64,000 nucleotides of DNA from JBMOKT01 sp049323895 (GTDB taxonomy: Bacteria; Bacillota; Peptococcia; Peptococcales; BICA1-8): the NCBI GenBank assembly GCA_049323895.1, contig JBMOKT010000022.1:1-64000 (forward strand). Direction: 5' to 3'. The position numbers and the translations under genes are program-made. Under the pieces are notes generated by a model. The model ran no database searches. It was not told where the DNA came from and was given only the letters and a program-made list of their open reading frames with translations. This document shows, in pieces, positions 26,847-36,555 of the stretch. Position 1 is the stretch's first letter; each line of letters opens with the position of its first letter.

Positions 26847-26863
26847 AAATTTTCTCCTTTAAA

Positions 26864-28141
26864 CTAATATAACAAGTTTAGTGGCGCTAAGATAATTTGC
26901 GGGAAAAATACATAAAGGAATAACACAACAATTTCAGCAATTAAAAATGGTATAACCCCCCGTATCATCCTGGGGAAGGATATATTACCTATACTACAAC
27001 CTAAATATAAAATTGTTCCCACCGGTGGCGTTATTAGCCCTATTGTTAAATTTAATATCATTATTACTCCAAAGAAATATGGATCTATTCCGGCTACCTT
27101 AATTATAGGAAAAAGCACTGGAGCAAATATTAAAACCGCTGGAGTAAGGTCCATAACCATTCCTAACAGGAATAAAAAAATGTTTAAAATTATTAGCAAT
27201 AAAAGGGGGCTGTCACTAAAGCCGGTAAATAATGAAGCCACCTGCAGCGGTATTTGTTGAACTGTTAATAGCCATGCAACAGCAGATGCGGCGGCAACAA
27301 TAAACATAACGACACTTGTCATTTTAGCTGCATCTATAAAAATCTTAGGCAAGTCCTTAAATCCTATTTCTTTATAAACAAATAGGGCTATAATAAATGC
27401 ATAAACAACAGCAAATGAACCCGCTTCTGTTGGAGTAAATATCCCAAACCTGATTCCTCCCACAATAATCAGCGGCATGGCTAATGCTGGCAAAGATCTT
27501 TTTGTTATCTGCCTTACCTCTTCTTTTGTATAGGTGACTGTATCGGTATACCCATCTTTTTTTGCGACCCAACGCCAACTAACCATCAAAGCAATACCTA
27601 AAATGATGCCGGGGACCAATCCTGCTAAAAATAATTTGCCAATGGAAATTCCAACAGTGACTCCTAGTAAAATCATTGGAATACTTGGAGGAATAATTGG
27701 GGCAATAACTGCACCGGAACAAATCAACCCCGTAGCTCGTTCCACATTATATCCTTTACTGACCATTAAAGGGACAAGGATACTTCCCAAAGCTGCCGCA
27801 TCAGCTACAGCACTACCTGACAAGCCTGCAAAGATCATACTGGCTATAATTGCTGCATACCCTAATCCGCCTTTAACCCTACCTACCAATATGTTAGCAA
27901 AATCTACAATTTGTTTGGATAAGCCGCCGCGAGACATAATTTCACCGGCCAGCATAAAGAAAGGTACTGCCATAAGAGGAAAGTTGTTTGCACCCATAAC
28001 CATGGACTGAGCAATAACCTCGGGGTTAAAATTACCTGCATACAGCATTAAAATAATGGCGCATACAATTAAAACAATGGCAATGGGCATTCCTAAAGCC
28101 AATAGTACAAATAAGGAACCTAAAAATACAATTAATGACAA
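26864..28141 (-). CDS. dctM: TRAP transporter large membrane subunit (DctM)
   Basis: 425 residues, about 12 to 13 membrane helices, DctM/SiaM family. Family segments include VPFFMLAGEIMSRGG, FAGLSGSAVADAAALG and TPTEAGSFAVVYA; the C-terminus has GLITPPVGTILYLG. It uses the sodium or proton gradient to import the acid delivered by DctP. Two bases separate it from dctQ, and uxaA follows in the same transcript, so the solute is probably a sugar acid. Confidence 0.93.
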   Translation of the reverse strand: MSLIVFLGSLFVLLALGMPIAIVLIVCAIILMLYAGNFNPEVIAQSMVMGANNFPLMAVPFFMLAGEIMSRGGLSKQIVDFANILVGRVKGGLGYAAIIASMIFAGLSGSAVADAAALGSILVPLMVSKGYNVERATGLICSGAVIAPIIPPSIPMILLGVTVGISIGKLFLAGLVPGIILGIALMVSWRWVAKKDGYTDTVTYTKEEVRQITKRSLPALAMPLIIVGGIRFGIFTPTEAGSFAVVYAFIIALFVYKEIGFKDLPKIFIDAAKMTSVVMFIVAAASAVAWLLTVQQIPLQVASLFTGFSDSPLLLLIILNIFLFLLGMVMDLTPAVLIFAPVLFPIIKVAGIDPYFFGVIMILNLTIGLITPPVGTILYLGCSIGNISFPRMIRGVIPFLIAEIVVLFLYVFFPQIILAPLNLLY

Positions 28142-28143
28142 AG

Positions 28144-28620
28144 CTATCCCTCCCTTTTGCCACTTCTAAAAAACTTATATGCATCATTAAAAACTAAACC
28201 CAGCATAGCAGATGTTGCGATAGTAAGTGAGAAAGCCATTATCCCAAAAGGTATTCCCGTTGCAGGACCGAGAGAAGGCATGCTGGTTTTTGTATAAGAA
28301 ATGCTCCCAACCAGGACTATACATAGTCCCAACAGCATGACAAGGTAACTCAAAGCTTTTATTACAATTAATTTTGTTCCTTTTAAATAGTCAACTAAAA
28401 CACTAACCCCTACATGCTGACCATCTTTAAAAGCGGCAATAGTCCCTAAGAATACTGTCCATATAAAAAAATAACGACTTAATTCTTCAACCTGGGTTAT
28501 ACCAGTATTAAACACATATCTTAAAAATGCGTTGGTAAATACAAATAAAACCATTAGGCTGAGAGCAAAAACAATAAATGCATTAAACACTTTACCTAAT
28601 ATTTTTTGAATTCTATCCAT
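28144..28620 (-). CDS. dctQ: TRAP transporter small membrane subunit (DctQ)
   Basis: 158 residues, four membrane helices, with the family motif RYVFNTGITQVEELSRYFFIW at about 33-53. DctQ scaffolds the large subunit in the elevator mechanism. It is separated from dctP by 67 bp that contain a strong hairpin. Confidence 0.92.
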   Translation of the reverse strand: MDRIQKILGKVFNAFIVFALSLMVLFVFTNAFLRYVFNTGITQVEELSRYFFIWTVFLGTIAAFKDGQHVGVSVLVDYLKGTKLIVIKALSYLVMLLGLCIVLVGSISYTKTSMPSLGPATGIPFGIMAFSLTIATSAMLGLVFNDAYKFFRSGKREG

Positions 28621-28639
28621 TATGTCCCCCCTCCTATTA

Positions 28640-28676
28640 CAATGTAACTGCCTACTCTTTGTAGGCAGTTACATTG
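28640..28676. repeat. perfect 16-bp inverted repeat between dctP and dctQ
   Basis: CAATGTAACTGCCTAC (28640-28655), loop TCTTT, then the exact inverse complement (28661-28676). No U-run follows on the minus strand, so it is not a classic terminator for dctP. It probably stabilises the dctP mRNA 3' end or reduces read-through, giving more binding protein than membrane subunits. Confidence 0.75.
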
Positions 28677-28687
28677 TATTGGTCTTT

Positions 28688-29728
28688 TTATTTCAATGAA
28701 TCAATTAATTTACACAGTTCCTCTGCACCCGGGTATTTTTCAAACCACCAAGGGTCATTCACATTCTGTGACTCCATAAGTTTTGCTTTAAATTCAGCAT
28801 CGGGCATGACAATTTCTATTCCTTTTTCCTTAAGGAATTGTACATCCGCATCTTCATTTGCCTTTGAAATTTCCCAGTTGTATTTAATAGCTTCTTCAGC
28901 CGAGTCTGCTACAATCTTTTGGTAATCGGCAGGCAAGCCTTGATAGAATTTCTCATTTAATATCCACGCACATGGAGTAAACAAATGTCCTGTATGTACC
29001 ATGTATGGCTGAACCTCATAAAAACTAGAAGCACGTACAGTTGCATATGGGTTATCCTGTCCATCAACTACCTTTTGTTCCAATGCTGTAAAGAGCTCAG
29101 CAAATGACATTGGAGTTGGGTTTGCCCCCCAGGCCTCTGCCATTTTTATATAATATGGTACGTTAGGAACCCTTAAACGCAAACCTTTTAAATCGTCAAA
29201 ATCTTCAATTTTTTTACTAGAGGAAATCATTCGCCATCCATTAACTGCCCAGCCTAAAACTCTAAATCCGGCCTTATCAATGATTCCTTTGGACATTATA
29301 TCGCCGACTTTTGCCTCAAAATATGCCTTTTCTGCATGTTGCCAGCTTTCAAACAAATACGGCTTCTCTGCTACTGCAATCAAGGGAGCATAAGTGTTTA
29401 TCATTGTACCGGTGACACCCATCTCTACAGAGCCGGCTTTTATACTATCAATATAAGTATCCTCGCTGCCCAATTGACTGCTTGGAAAAATACTTACTTT
29501 TATATTTCCATTCGTCTTGGTTTCAACATTTTCTTTAAACTTTTCCAGGGATTTTACCATTGGATGGGACGGGTCAAACCAAGTTGCCACCTTAATCTCG
29601 TATTTTTTGGCAGGCTCTTCTTTTTTGCCTTCAGGAACAGGAGCCTCTTTACTAGCTCCTCCACACCCTGTAAGAACTAAAGAAAGTACAAACATAATAA
29701 GAACAAGCATGGACATTTTTCTTTTCAT
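28688..29728 (-). CDS. dctP: TRAP transporter substrate-binding lipoprotein (DctP)
   Basis: 346 residues with a lipoprotein signal (LVLTGCGG; lipid-attached Cys about 22) and a linker rich in E and K. DctP-family motifs include VATWFDPSHPMVKSLEKF, SSQLGSEDTYIDSIKAG and the conserved Arg segment LKGLRLRVPNVPYYI. The protein captures a carboxylate outside the membrane; the family fold contacts the carboxylate through that Arg. First gene of the TRAP block, 94 bp after the crotonase gene. Confidence 0.92.
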   Translation of the reverse strand: MKRKMSMLVLIMFVLSLVLTGCGGASKEAPVPEGKKEEPAKKYEIKVATWFDPSHPMVKSLEKFKENVETKTNGNIKVSIFPSSQLGSEDTYIDSIKAGSVEMGVTGTMINTYAPLIAVAEKPYLFESWQHAEKAYFEAKVGDIMSKGIIDKAGFRVLGWAVNGWRMISSSKKIEDFDDLKGLRLRVPNVPYYIKMAEAWGANPTPMSFAELFTALEQKVVDGQDNPYATVRASSFYEVQPYMVHTGHLFTPCAWILNEKFYQGLPADYQKIVADSAEEAIKYNWEISKANEDADVQFLKEKGIEIVMPDAEFKAKLMESQNVNDPWWFEKYPGAEELCKLIDSLK

Positions 29729-29822
29729 AAATAAGTTCCCCCGTTTCTTTATTAATTTTTAATTGTAAAGAGTTTTATTTTTTCCCCCCTTTAAGGTTAA
29801 TCTCTCTTACAGGCAACCCACA

Positions 29823-30608
29823 CTAATTACCTGTAAAATTAGGCTTTCTTTTTTCAACAAAGGCGGTCATTCCTTCAACCCTATCCTGTGTGCTAAAGGT
29901 TGTGGTATATGCCTCAGCCTCATAAGCAATACCTGAATCCAAATCCATATCCAGACCATTATTAATTGCCTTTTTAGCCATCATCACAGCCACCGGCGCC
30001 TTAGACATAATTGTTTTAGCAACTTCTTTGGCTTTATTTATAAGTTCCTCAGGTGCTACTACCTTATCAACTAAGCCAAATTGAAAAGCCTGTTCGGCCG
30101 TCATCATTTCCCCGGTAAAAATATAATATTTAGCTTTACCTTTACCTATTAGCCTAGGCAGCCTCTGGGTACCACCATAACCGGGAATTATTCCTAGGTT
30201 TACTTCCGGCTGACCAAATTTTGCCTTCTCAGATGCAATTCGGATGTCACAGGCCATGGCAATTTCACATCCACCGCCTAAAGCAAACCCATTTACGGCA
30301 GCAATTACCGGCTTAGGCAAATTTTCTATTTCCGTAAAAACTTCTTGCCCTAAAATAGTCATGTTTCTTCCATCCAGGACATTTAAGTCCTTCATTTGTG
30401 CTATATCAGCACCTGCAACAAAGGCCTTTTCCCCTGCTCCGGTAATAATTAAAGCCTGAACTTCCTCATTATTAGCGGCTGCTTTGACGGCATCCCTTAT
30501 TTCTATAAGTGTTTCTGTATTTAAGGCATTTAAAGCCTTGGGGCGGTTTATAGTTAATGTTAGTATTCCTTCTGAAATAATAATAAGAATGTTATTATAA
30601 TCGCTCAT
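29823..30608 (-). CDS. crt: enoyl-CoA hydratase/crotonase
   Basis: 261 residues, crotonase fold. The oxyanion-hole segments AGADIAQMKDL and GFALGGGCEIAMACD and the catalytic Glu region FGQPEVNLGIIPGYGGTQRL are intact. It hydrates crotonyl-CoA to 3-hydroxybutyryl-CoA. It follows hbd by 16 bp, and the upstream AbfD-like enzyme would supply its crotonyl-CoA substrate. Confidence 0.93.
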   Translation of the reverse strand: MSDYNNILIIISEGILTLTINRPKALNALNTETLIEIRDAVKAAANNEEVQALIITGAGEKAFVAGADIAQMKDLNVLDGRNMTILGQEVFTEIENLPKPVIAAVNGFALGGGCEIAMACDIRIASEKAKFGQPEVNLGIIPGYGGTQRLPRLIGKGKAKYYIFTGEMMTAEQAFQFGLVDKVVAPEELINKAKEVAKTIMSKAPVAVMMAKKAINNGLDMDLDSGIAYEAEAYTTTFSTQDRVEGMTAFVEKRKPNFTGN

Positions 30609-30624
30609 CTAGTCCCCTCCTTTT

Positions 30625-31473
30625 TTAATATTTATAAAACCCTTCTCCACTTTTCTTGCCTAATTTCCCGGCCTTAACCATTCTTCGCAGCAATGGACAG
30701 GGTCTGTATTTGGGGTCTCCATACTCCTTATAAAGCACTTCCATTACAGCTAAAAGCACGTCTAAGCCTATTAAATCCGTTAAAGCCAAGGGTCCCATGG
30801 GGTGATTGCATCCGTTGACCATTCCTTTATCGATATCCTCTACAGAAGCTACTCCCTCATCTAGCAAATATACTGCCTCGTTTAGCATAGGGTCTAATAG
30901 TCGATTTACAATAAATCCCGGGCTGTCTTTGGAAATTACAGTCACTTTTCCAAGCCTTTCTCCTATTTCTTGAGCAGCTTGCAAGGTTTCTTCAGATGTG
31001 TCTAAACCTTTTGTGATTTCTAACAATTTCATTACGGGAACCGGGTTGAAAAAGTGCATGCCTACTACTTTAGTAGCACGTTTAGTATTAGCAGCAATTT
31101 GTGTGATGGAAATGGATGAGGTATTGCTGGCTAAAATAGCATCTGACTTGCATATTTCATCTAATATCTTGAATACTTGACCTTTGATAACTTCGTTTTC
31201 TACTATGGCTTCAATAACCAGGTCTGCATCTTTGGCATCTGATAGATTGGAAGAAATACTAAGTTTTCCTAATGCATTAGAAGCCTCTTCTTCGGTTATT
31301 TTGCCCTTTTCCACCAGTCTTTCAATTCTTTTTTCTATATTGCCTTTTGCTTTCGCTAAGAAATTTGCATCTACATCATTAAGAATCACCTTATACCCAG
31401 ACTGGATTGCAACCTGGGCAATCCCGGAACCCATCTGCCCTGCACCTATTATATATATTTCTTGAACATTCAT
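30625..31473 (-). CDS. hbd: 3-hydroxybutyryl-CoA dehydrogenase
   Basis: About 282 residues. The N-terminal Rossmann fold starts IYIIGAGQMGSGIAQV, with EAIVENEVIK following and HFFNPVPVMKLLEI carrying the catalytic His. The C-terminal helical domain has SPGFIVNRLL and CNHPMGPLALTDLIGLD. It interconverts 3-hydroxybutyryl-CoA and acetoacetyl-CoA with NAD(P)H. ATG 31473 is used because the earlier GTG (31482) lies within the ribosome site. It sits 12 bp after the thiolase gene. Confidence 0.94.
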   Translation of the reverse strand: MNVQEIYIIGAGQMGSGIAQVAIQSGYKVILNDVDANFLAKAKGNIEKRIERLVEKGKITEEEASNALGKLSISSNLSDAKDADLVIEAIVENEVIKGQVFKILDEICKSDAILASNTSSISITQIAANTKRATKVVGMHFFNPVPVMKLLEITKGLDTSEETLQAAQEIGERLGKVTVISKDSPGFIVNRLLDPMLNEAVYLLDEGVASVEDIDKGMVNGCNHPMGPLALTDLIGLDVLLAVMEVLYKEYGDPKYRPCPLLRRMVKAGKLGKKSGEGFYKY

Positions 31474-31485
31474 GTCTTTCACCCC

Positions 31486-32664
31486 TTAACATCTTTCTAC
31501 TAAGGTAGCAATGCCCTGCCCGCCGCCTATACACAGGGATATAATTCCCCGTTTAGCCTGGCGGCGCTCCAATTCATACATCATAGCAATTACTAATCTG
31601 GCTCCAGTACACCCCACAGGATGACCTAAAGCAATTGCTCCGCCATTGACATTTACTTTTTGAGGGTCAAGACCCAAATCTTTAACGCAGGCAACTGCCT
31701 GGGCTGCAAAGGCTTCATTAAGCTCAAACAAATCTATGTCATTTTTTGTGAGTCCCGTTTTGCTTAAAAGCTTATTAATGGTGGGAACAGGGGCATAACC
31801 CATAATAGATGGATCAACTCCGGCTGATGCCTGGGCAATAATTTTCAAACGGGGTTTAATGCCTAATTGGTCAGCTTTTCTTTTCGACATCATTACCACT
31901 GCTGCTGCCCCGTCATTAATACTGGATGCGTTGCCGGCTGTGACTGTTCCATCTTTTTTAAATACTGGCCTTAAGCTTCTTAACTTTTCTAAAGACAAAT
32001 CATGCCTAATGCTTTCGTCCTCGGCAAATTCTATAACTTCTTTTTTCTTAGTCATAGGGACCGGCACAATCTGTTCTTTAAATAAACCCTCTTTGCTAGC
32101 TTTGGAAGCTTTAAGATGGCTTTGCAGGGCAAATTCATCCTGCTGCTCTCTAGTGATACCACATTTCTCTGCAACATTTTCAGCTGTTACACCCATATGG
32201 TAGTTAACAAAAGGATCAATCAATCCATCGTAAAGCATTCCGTCTAAAAGCTCTCCGCTGCCCATTCTGTAGCCATAACGGGCTTTTTTAAGAAGATAGG
32301 GTATTTCACTCATGGTTTCACAGCCACCGGCAACAATAATATCGGCATCCCCTACCATTATGGCTTGTGCCGCTAGATTTATAGCCTTTAATCCTGTTCC
32401 GCAGTTTTTATTAGGGGTCCAGGAGGGGACCTCTGCCGGTATCCCCCCATAAATTGCAGCCTGACGGGCTGAATTTGCTTTTATCCCTGCCTGAAAATGG
32501 GTCCCTATAATTACTTCATCCACCATTTTCCCATCTATATTAGCTCTTGCTAATGCTTCTTTTACAACAATGGCCCCTAACTCGGGTGCTTGCATTGAAC
32601 TAAGAGTACCACCAAAATTACCGGTAGGTGTTCTTGCTCCAGAGACAACGACAACTTCTTGCAT
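31486..32664 (-). CDS. thlA: acetyl-CoA acetyltransferase (thiolase)
   Basis: 392 residues, the family norm. The nucleophilic Cys is in NKNCGTGLKA (about C88), with GHPVGCTGAR and CIGGGQGIA carrying the second active-site His and Cys. It cleaves acetoacetyl-CoA to two acetyl-CoA or runs in reverse. With hbd and crt it completes conversion of crotonyl-CoA to acetyl-CoA. Confidence 0.95.
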   Translation of the reverse strand: MQEVVVVSGARTPTGNFGGTLSSMQAPELGAIVVKEALARANIDGKMVDEVIIGTHFQAGIKANSARQAAIYGGIPAEVPSWTPNKNCGTGLKAINLAAQAIMVGDADIIVAGGCETMSEIPYLLKKARYGYRMGSGELLDGMLYDGLIDPFVNYHMGVTAENVAEKCGITREQQDEFALQSHLKASKASKEGLFKEQIVPVPMTKKKEVIEFAEDESIRHDLSLEKLRSLRPVFKKDGTVTAGNASSINDGAAAVVMMSKRKADQLGIKPRLKIIAQASAGVDPSIMGYAPVPTINKLLSKTGLTKNDIDLFELNEAFAAQAVACVKDLGLDPQKVNVNGGAIALGHPVGCTGARLVIAMMYELERRQAKRGIISLCIGGGQGIATLVERC

Positions 32665-32677
32665 TACTTTACCCCTC

Positions 32678-34156
32678 CTATTCCTGGTTTTCTTGTGTTG
32701 CTGCAGCTTCCTCTTGGGCTATTTCAGGAGTTATTTTGGCTAAATTTTTTGCAAATTGTGCCTTTTCCTTGAGGTTTGATTCGCGATACAGCATTATCCG
32801 CATTGCTTGCGGTGAACCTGCTCCATGCATTGATTCTGCCAAAGCAGTTCCACCGGTCATGTTTTCAAGCAGCCGGGCCATTCGTATGCGGTGTTCCGTT
32901 GGTACATCTGCCTTACCTTTAAAATACTTATCAATATACGGTCCTGTTGCAGGGGATTTGTAATCTTCCTCATATGGCAAGGTGGCTATAAACCCTCCCG
33001 CAATGTCATGGGCCAATCTGGAAATCTCATACATATTTTTAGTGCAGTTTAATTTCACTGTATTTGCCAGCAAGGTATCTACGTAGTAGGAACCCGCTTC
33101 CGTGGGTTTTCCTTCTGCCGAACAGGCTATTGAGCAACAGTACATTGTTTCGGCCAGGTTTATCATTTCAATTATTTTATCCTTTATATGGGAGGCGTTG
33201 GGGACTCCATTATACTCGGCCATAGACTGGGTGGCACCAATAATCACATCGGACAGACCAACCTTACAGCCTCCATAGTTTTGTCTATGGTAGGCTGCAA
33301 ATTTTTCTACATATTCTTGGGCATATTGATATTCACCACACATAAATACCCTATTCCAAGGTACAAAAACGTCATTTAATATTGTAAGGGTTTCTCCGCC
33401 TACGATGGCAAAATTAGCATTTCCTGTATCTATATCTCCCTGCAGTCTTCTTTGATCATTGGTTTGCCTTCCGAATATATGGACTACTCCGGGGGCATCT
33501 ACAGGAATTGCTGCTGCCACAGCATAATCCTTATCTTCTTCCCCTAAATTTGTGGTAGGCAGTACCAGCATTTCATGGGAATTTGCCATACCTGTCTGGT
33601 GAGCTTTGGCGCCCCGAATTACTATTCCGTCTTCATTTTTTTCAACTATATGTACATACATATCCGGGTCTGCTTGCTGCCCGGGCTTGAGGCTTCTATC
33701 ACCCTTTACATCAGTCATGGAACCGGCTACCATTAAGTCATTTTCCTGCACATATTTCATGTACTCTATAAACCTTTGATGGTAGTTGGTGGCGCATTCT
33801 TTATCAATCTTATGGGTTACTATAAAGGTAGCATTTAAAGCATCCATTCCTACACACCTCTGGAAACAGGTCCCGGTTTTCTGACTTATTTTTCTTAAAA
33901 GCTTTACCTTACTAACTAAATCATTGGTGCTCTGATGAATATGGGTAAATCTGTTTACCTTTTTGCCTGTTAAGTGGGACATGGCTGTCGCCAAGTCCTT
34001 ATTGGGTCCAAAAGCCATAGCATAAGTCATGGCTGCTGAGTTTACATGAGGTCTGGTCATGGGATGATCAACTACCGACTCAATCAATTCCCCGTTACAA
34101 TAGATTATTGGCTTCAGTGCCCGCAGACTCTCAATATACTCTTTACCGGTTTTCAT
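32678..34156 (-). CDS. abfD: 4-hydroxybutyryl-CoA dehydratase / vinylacetyl-CoA isomerase
   Basis: 492 residues, FAD-dependent acyl-CoA dehydrogenase-like fold with a 4Fe-4S cluster. The four cluster ligands known for the Clostridium aminobutyricum enzyme (C99, C103, H292, C299) are matched at C97, C101, H290 and C297 with identical spacing, which separates it from 4-hydroxyphenylacetate hydroxylases. It turns 4-hydroxybutyryl-CoA into crotonyl-CoA by a radical mechanism and is oxygen sensitive. It overlaps porB by 4 bp (ATGA), so it is coupled to the ferredoxin oxidoreductase. An acidic glutamine-rich tail ends the protein. Confidence 0.9.
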   Translation of the reverse strand: MKTGKEYIESLRALKPIIYCNGELIESVVDHPMTRPHVNSAAMTYAMAFGPNKDLATAMSHLTGKKVNRFTHIHQSTNDLVSKVKLLRKISQKTGTCFQRCVGMDALNATFIVTHKIDKECATNYHQRFIEYMKYVQENDLMVAGSMTDVKGDRSLKPGQQADPDMYVHIVEKNEDGIVIRGAKAHQTGMANSHEMLVLPTTNLGEEDKDYAVAAAIPVDAPGVVHIFGRQTNDQRRLQGDIDTGNANFAIVGGETLTILNDVFVPWNRVFMCGEYQYAQEYVEKFAAYHRQNYGGCKVGLSDVIIGATQSMAEYNGVPNASHIKDKIIEMINLAETMYCCSIACSAEGKPTEAGSYYVDTLLANTVKLNCTKNMYEISRLAHDIAGGFIATLPYEEDYKSPATGPYIDKYFKGKADVPTEHRIRMARLLENMTGGTALAESMHGAGSPQAMRIMLYRESNLKEKAQFAKNLAKITPEIAQEEAAATQENQE

Positions 34157-35052
34157 TTTTCATCACCCCTATTTAAATATTTTTTAAGTATTTTCCATTC
34201 CTTGTCTCGATGTTCCTGAATCACCGCAAAATCGTTAGCCTGCAAATGACGGAAGCGTTTTTGTGCCAGTAAATAATCCTGCACCGGTTTAAATTCTTTT
34301 GGTTTATAATTTAATACCACTTCATTGTTTTCATATTCTGCTAAATACCATAAACCGGTTTGTACTGCCAGCTTCCCTATTTCAACAGTTCTCTCAGTTT
34401 TGTAGCCCCATCCTGTAGGACACGGGGCCTGAATATGGAAAACTTTAGGTCCTTTTATTTTTTTGGCTTTTTCTAGTTTCTTAAGAAGGTCATGAGCAAA
34501 GGCAATACTAGCAGTTGCACAATATGGTATACGATGCGCCATCATTATTTCGAAAAGGTTTTTTTTGAAGTTCTTTTCACCCACACTGCCATTATTAGTG
34601 GGAGTTGTAGTAGTCCAGGCACCATAAGGAGTTAATCCGCTCCGCTGAATACCGGTATTCATATAAGCTTCATTGTCATAACAGATATAGATAAAGTTAT
34701 CGCCCCGTTCAACGGCACCGGATAACGCTTGTAATCCAATATCAATTGTTCCGCCATCTCCTGCTAAACCTAAGATGTTTACATCATCAATACCTTTAGC
34801 TTTTGCAGCTGCCGACATGCCTGAAAGAACAGCACCAGTAGCAGGGAAGGAACTGGTCATGCTATTTACAAAGAAAGACATTTGAGGATAAATAGTGGTT
34901 ACTGAAGAAATACAACTTGCTGGCAATGCTACACAGGTTCTCTCCCCTAGAACTTTCATGGTGAGTCTGGCAACTATGGCAGCACCACATCCCTGACATG
35001 CTTTATGTCCATAGAAAAGTTCCGTATCGGGCATTTTGTTGACATCAACCAT
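34153..35052 (-). CDS. porB: 2-oxoacid:ferredoxin oxidoreductase, beta (TPP) subunit
   Basis: About 299 residues. Cluster cysteines start at KACQGCGAA. The thiamine-diphosphate site is GDGGTIDIGLQAL...NEAYMNTGIQ, the typical PorB form. It decarboxylates a 2-oxoacid and passes electrons to ferredoxin. The upstream GTG lies in the GAGGTGG ribosome site; ATG 35052 shares its A with the porA stop (TAATG). Substrate (pyruvate, 2-oxoglutarate or branched) is not settled by sequence alone. Confidence 0.9.
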   Translation of the reverse strand: MVDVNKMPDTELFYGHKACQGCGAAIVARLTMKVLGERTCVALPASCISSVTTIYPQMSFFVNSMTSSFPATGAVLSGMSAAAKAKGIDDVNILGLAGDGGTIDIGLQALSGAVERGDNFIYICYDNEAYMNTGIQRSGLTPYGAWTTTTPTNNGSVGEKNFKKNLFEIMMAHRIPYCATASIAFAHDLLKKLEKAKKIKGPKVFHIQAPCPTGWGYKTERTVEIGKLAVQTGLWYLAEYENNEVVLNYKPKEFKPVQDYLLAQKRFRHLQANDFAVIQEHRDKEWKILKKYLNRGDEK

Positions 35053-36251
35053 TACTTCTTCCACCTCAATCCTGTGAATTGAATTTCTTCAACACTTTCT
35101 CCCTGGACCGCAGATTCCAGCTGTTCAAACATTGCAGTAAGATTTTCTTTATTTATGTCCCGCCCAGATATTCCTGCTATAAAGTTTATTGTTTTAATTA
35201 TAGAAGACCCTTCAATCAATAAAGCTGACTTTACATCAGAGTAGACCGCTCCTTCATAACCAAAGGATAAATCTCTATCAATTACACCCACAGCTTTAAC
35301 TTTTTTGCTTAATTGTTGGAAGTATTGCTTAGGAAAGGGACGATAAAAACGGAGTTTTACAAGACCTGCTTTTTTACCCTGTTGTCTTAATTTCTCAACA
35401 ATTATCTTGGCAGTCCCCGAAACACTACCCATGGTAACGAGCACATATTCAGCGTCAGAGCAGCAATATTCTTCTATCATCCCGCCATATGTGCGACCAA
35501 GTAGTTTTCCATACTCCTCGTCAACTTCTTGAATTATTTTCTCCGCCTTTTTCATGGCTTCGTGCTGTTGATAGCGGAATTCAGTTTGCCATTCCGGTGA
35601 GGCTGTGAAACAAAGACTTTTAGGGCTCTCAAAATCAAATTTATTTGTTGTTGTATAAGGGGGCAAAAAAGAGTCAACCTGATGCTGCTCCGGGATGCTT
35701 ACCAATTCATAGGTATGGGTAAGGACAAAGCCATCTAGATTAATCATAATAGGTGTGGAAACCTGCCGGTTTTCAGCAATTTTATAGCCTTGAATAACCA
35801 TGTCTAGGGCTTCCTGTCCATTTTCTACATAAACCTGGATCCATCCTGAATCCCTTTGAGACAGAGAATCCCGATGGTCACCAAAGATATTCCAAGGGGC
35901 TGCCACAGTCCTATTAGCGTTTACCATTACAATTGGGAAACGACTTCCGCTTACATAATGGAGCATTTCACACATATAAAGCAATCCTTGAGAAGAAGTG
36001 GCGGTAAATGTCCTGCTTCCCATCATGGAGGCACCCATACTGGCAGCCATAGCACTATGTTCACTTTCTACATGTAGGTATTGACAATCCATTTCTCCTG
36101 CATTAACAAACTCTGAAATCTTTTCCACAATAACTGTTTGGGGGGTGATTGGATATGCGGCAACAACTTCAGGGCGACATAGCTTAACAGCCTCAGCAAC
36201 AGCTTCATCACCTGACAAGAATCTTTTATGTTCTAATTTTGCAAAACCCAT
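35052..36251 (-). CDS. porA: 2-oxoacid:ferredoxin oxidoreductase, alpha subunit
   Basis: About 399 residues. Starts with the GDEAVAEAVKLCRPEVVAAYPITPQT segment of PorA (domain I), with GASMMGSRTFTATSSQGL and RFPIVMVNANR further in. Domain II follows (VLVTMGSVSGTAKIIVEKLR, RPFPKQYF). ATG 36251 begins just after the porD stop; an earlier GTG lies in the AAGGAAGG site. It forms the substrate-binding dimer with porB. Confidence 0.92.
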   Translation of the reverse strand: MGFAKLEHKRFLSGDEAVAEAVKLCRPEVVAAYPITPQTVIVEKISEFVNAGEMDCQYLHVESEHSAMAASMGASMMGSRTFTATSSQGLLYMCEMLHYVSGSRFPIVMVNANRTVAAPWNIFGDHRDSLSQRDSGWIQVYVENGQEALDMVIQGYKIAENRQVSTPIMINLDGFVLTHTYELVSIPEQHQVDSFLPPYTTTNKFDFESPKSLCFTASPEWQTEFRYQQHEAMKKAEKIIQEVDEEYGKLLGRTYGGMIEEYCCSDAEYVLVTMGSVSGTAKIIVEKLRQQGKKAGLVKLRFYRPFPKQYFQQLSKKVKAVGVIDRDLSFGYEGAVYSDVKSALLIEGSSIIKTINFIAGISGRDINKENLTAMFEQLESAVQGESVEEIQFTGLRWKK

Positions 36252-36252
36252 T

Positions 36253-36555
36253 TCAGCTATCACCTTCCTTTACCATTGCTATAGCTTTCCGGGGGCACTC
36301 ATAAGCACAAATCCCACAACCTTTACAATAGTCATAATCTATTTCCAAATGCTCTTTTTCCTTGCTTATTACTCCGTCTGGACAAAGCAGCCAACAACGC
36401 AGACAATTTGAACACTTTTCAATATTGAGAATAGGTTTTAAGGTACGCCATCCTGAATTTATCTCTACAAGAATTCCTGCGGCTGACCCAGGACCAAATG
36501 GAAGTTCCTCTTTCCTGGCAGGGTAAATATATTTTGCTAACACTTTAGGCTTCAT
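36253..36555 (-). CDS. porD: 2-oxoacid:ferredoxin oxidoreductase, delta (2x4Fe-4S) subunit
   Basis: 100 residues with two complete ferredoxin motifs: CSNCLRCWLLCPDGV and CKGCGICAYECPRKA. It relays electrons from the TPP site to external ferredoxin. It abuts porC and precedes porA with one base between stop and start. Confidence 0.93.
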   Translation of the reverse strand: MKPKVLAKYIYPARKEELPFGPGSAAGILVEINSGWRTLKPILNIEKCSNCLRCWLLCPDGVISKEKEHLEIDYDYCKGCGICAYECPRKAIAMVKEGDS

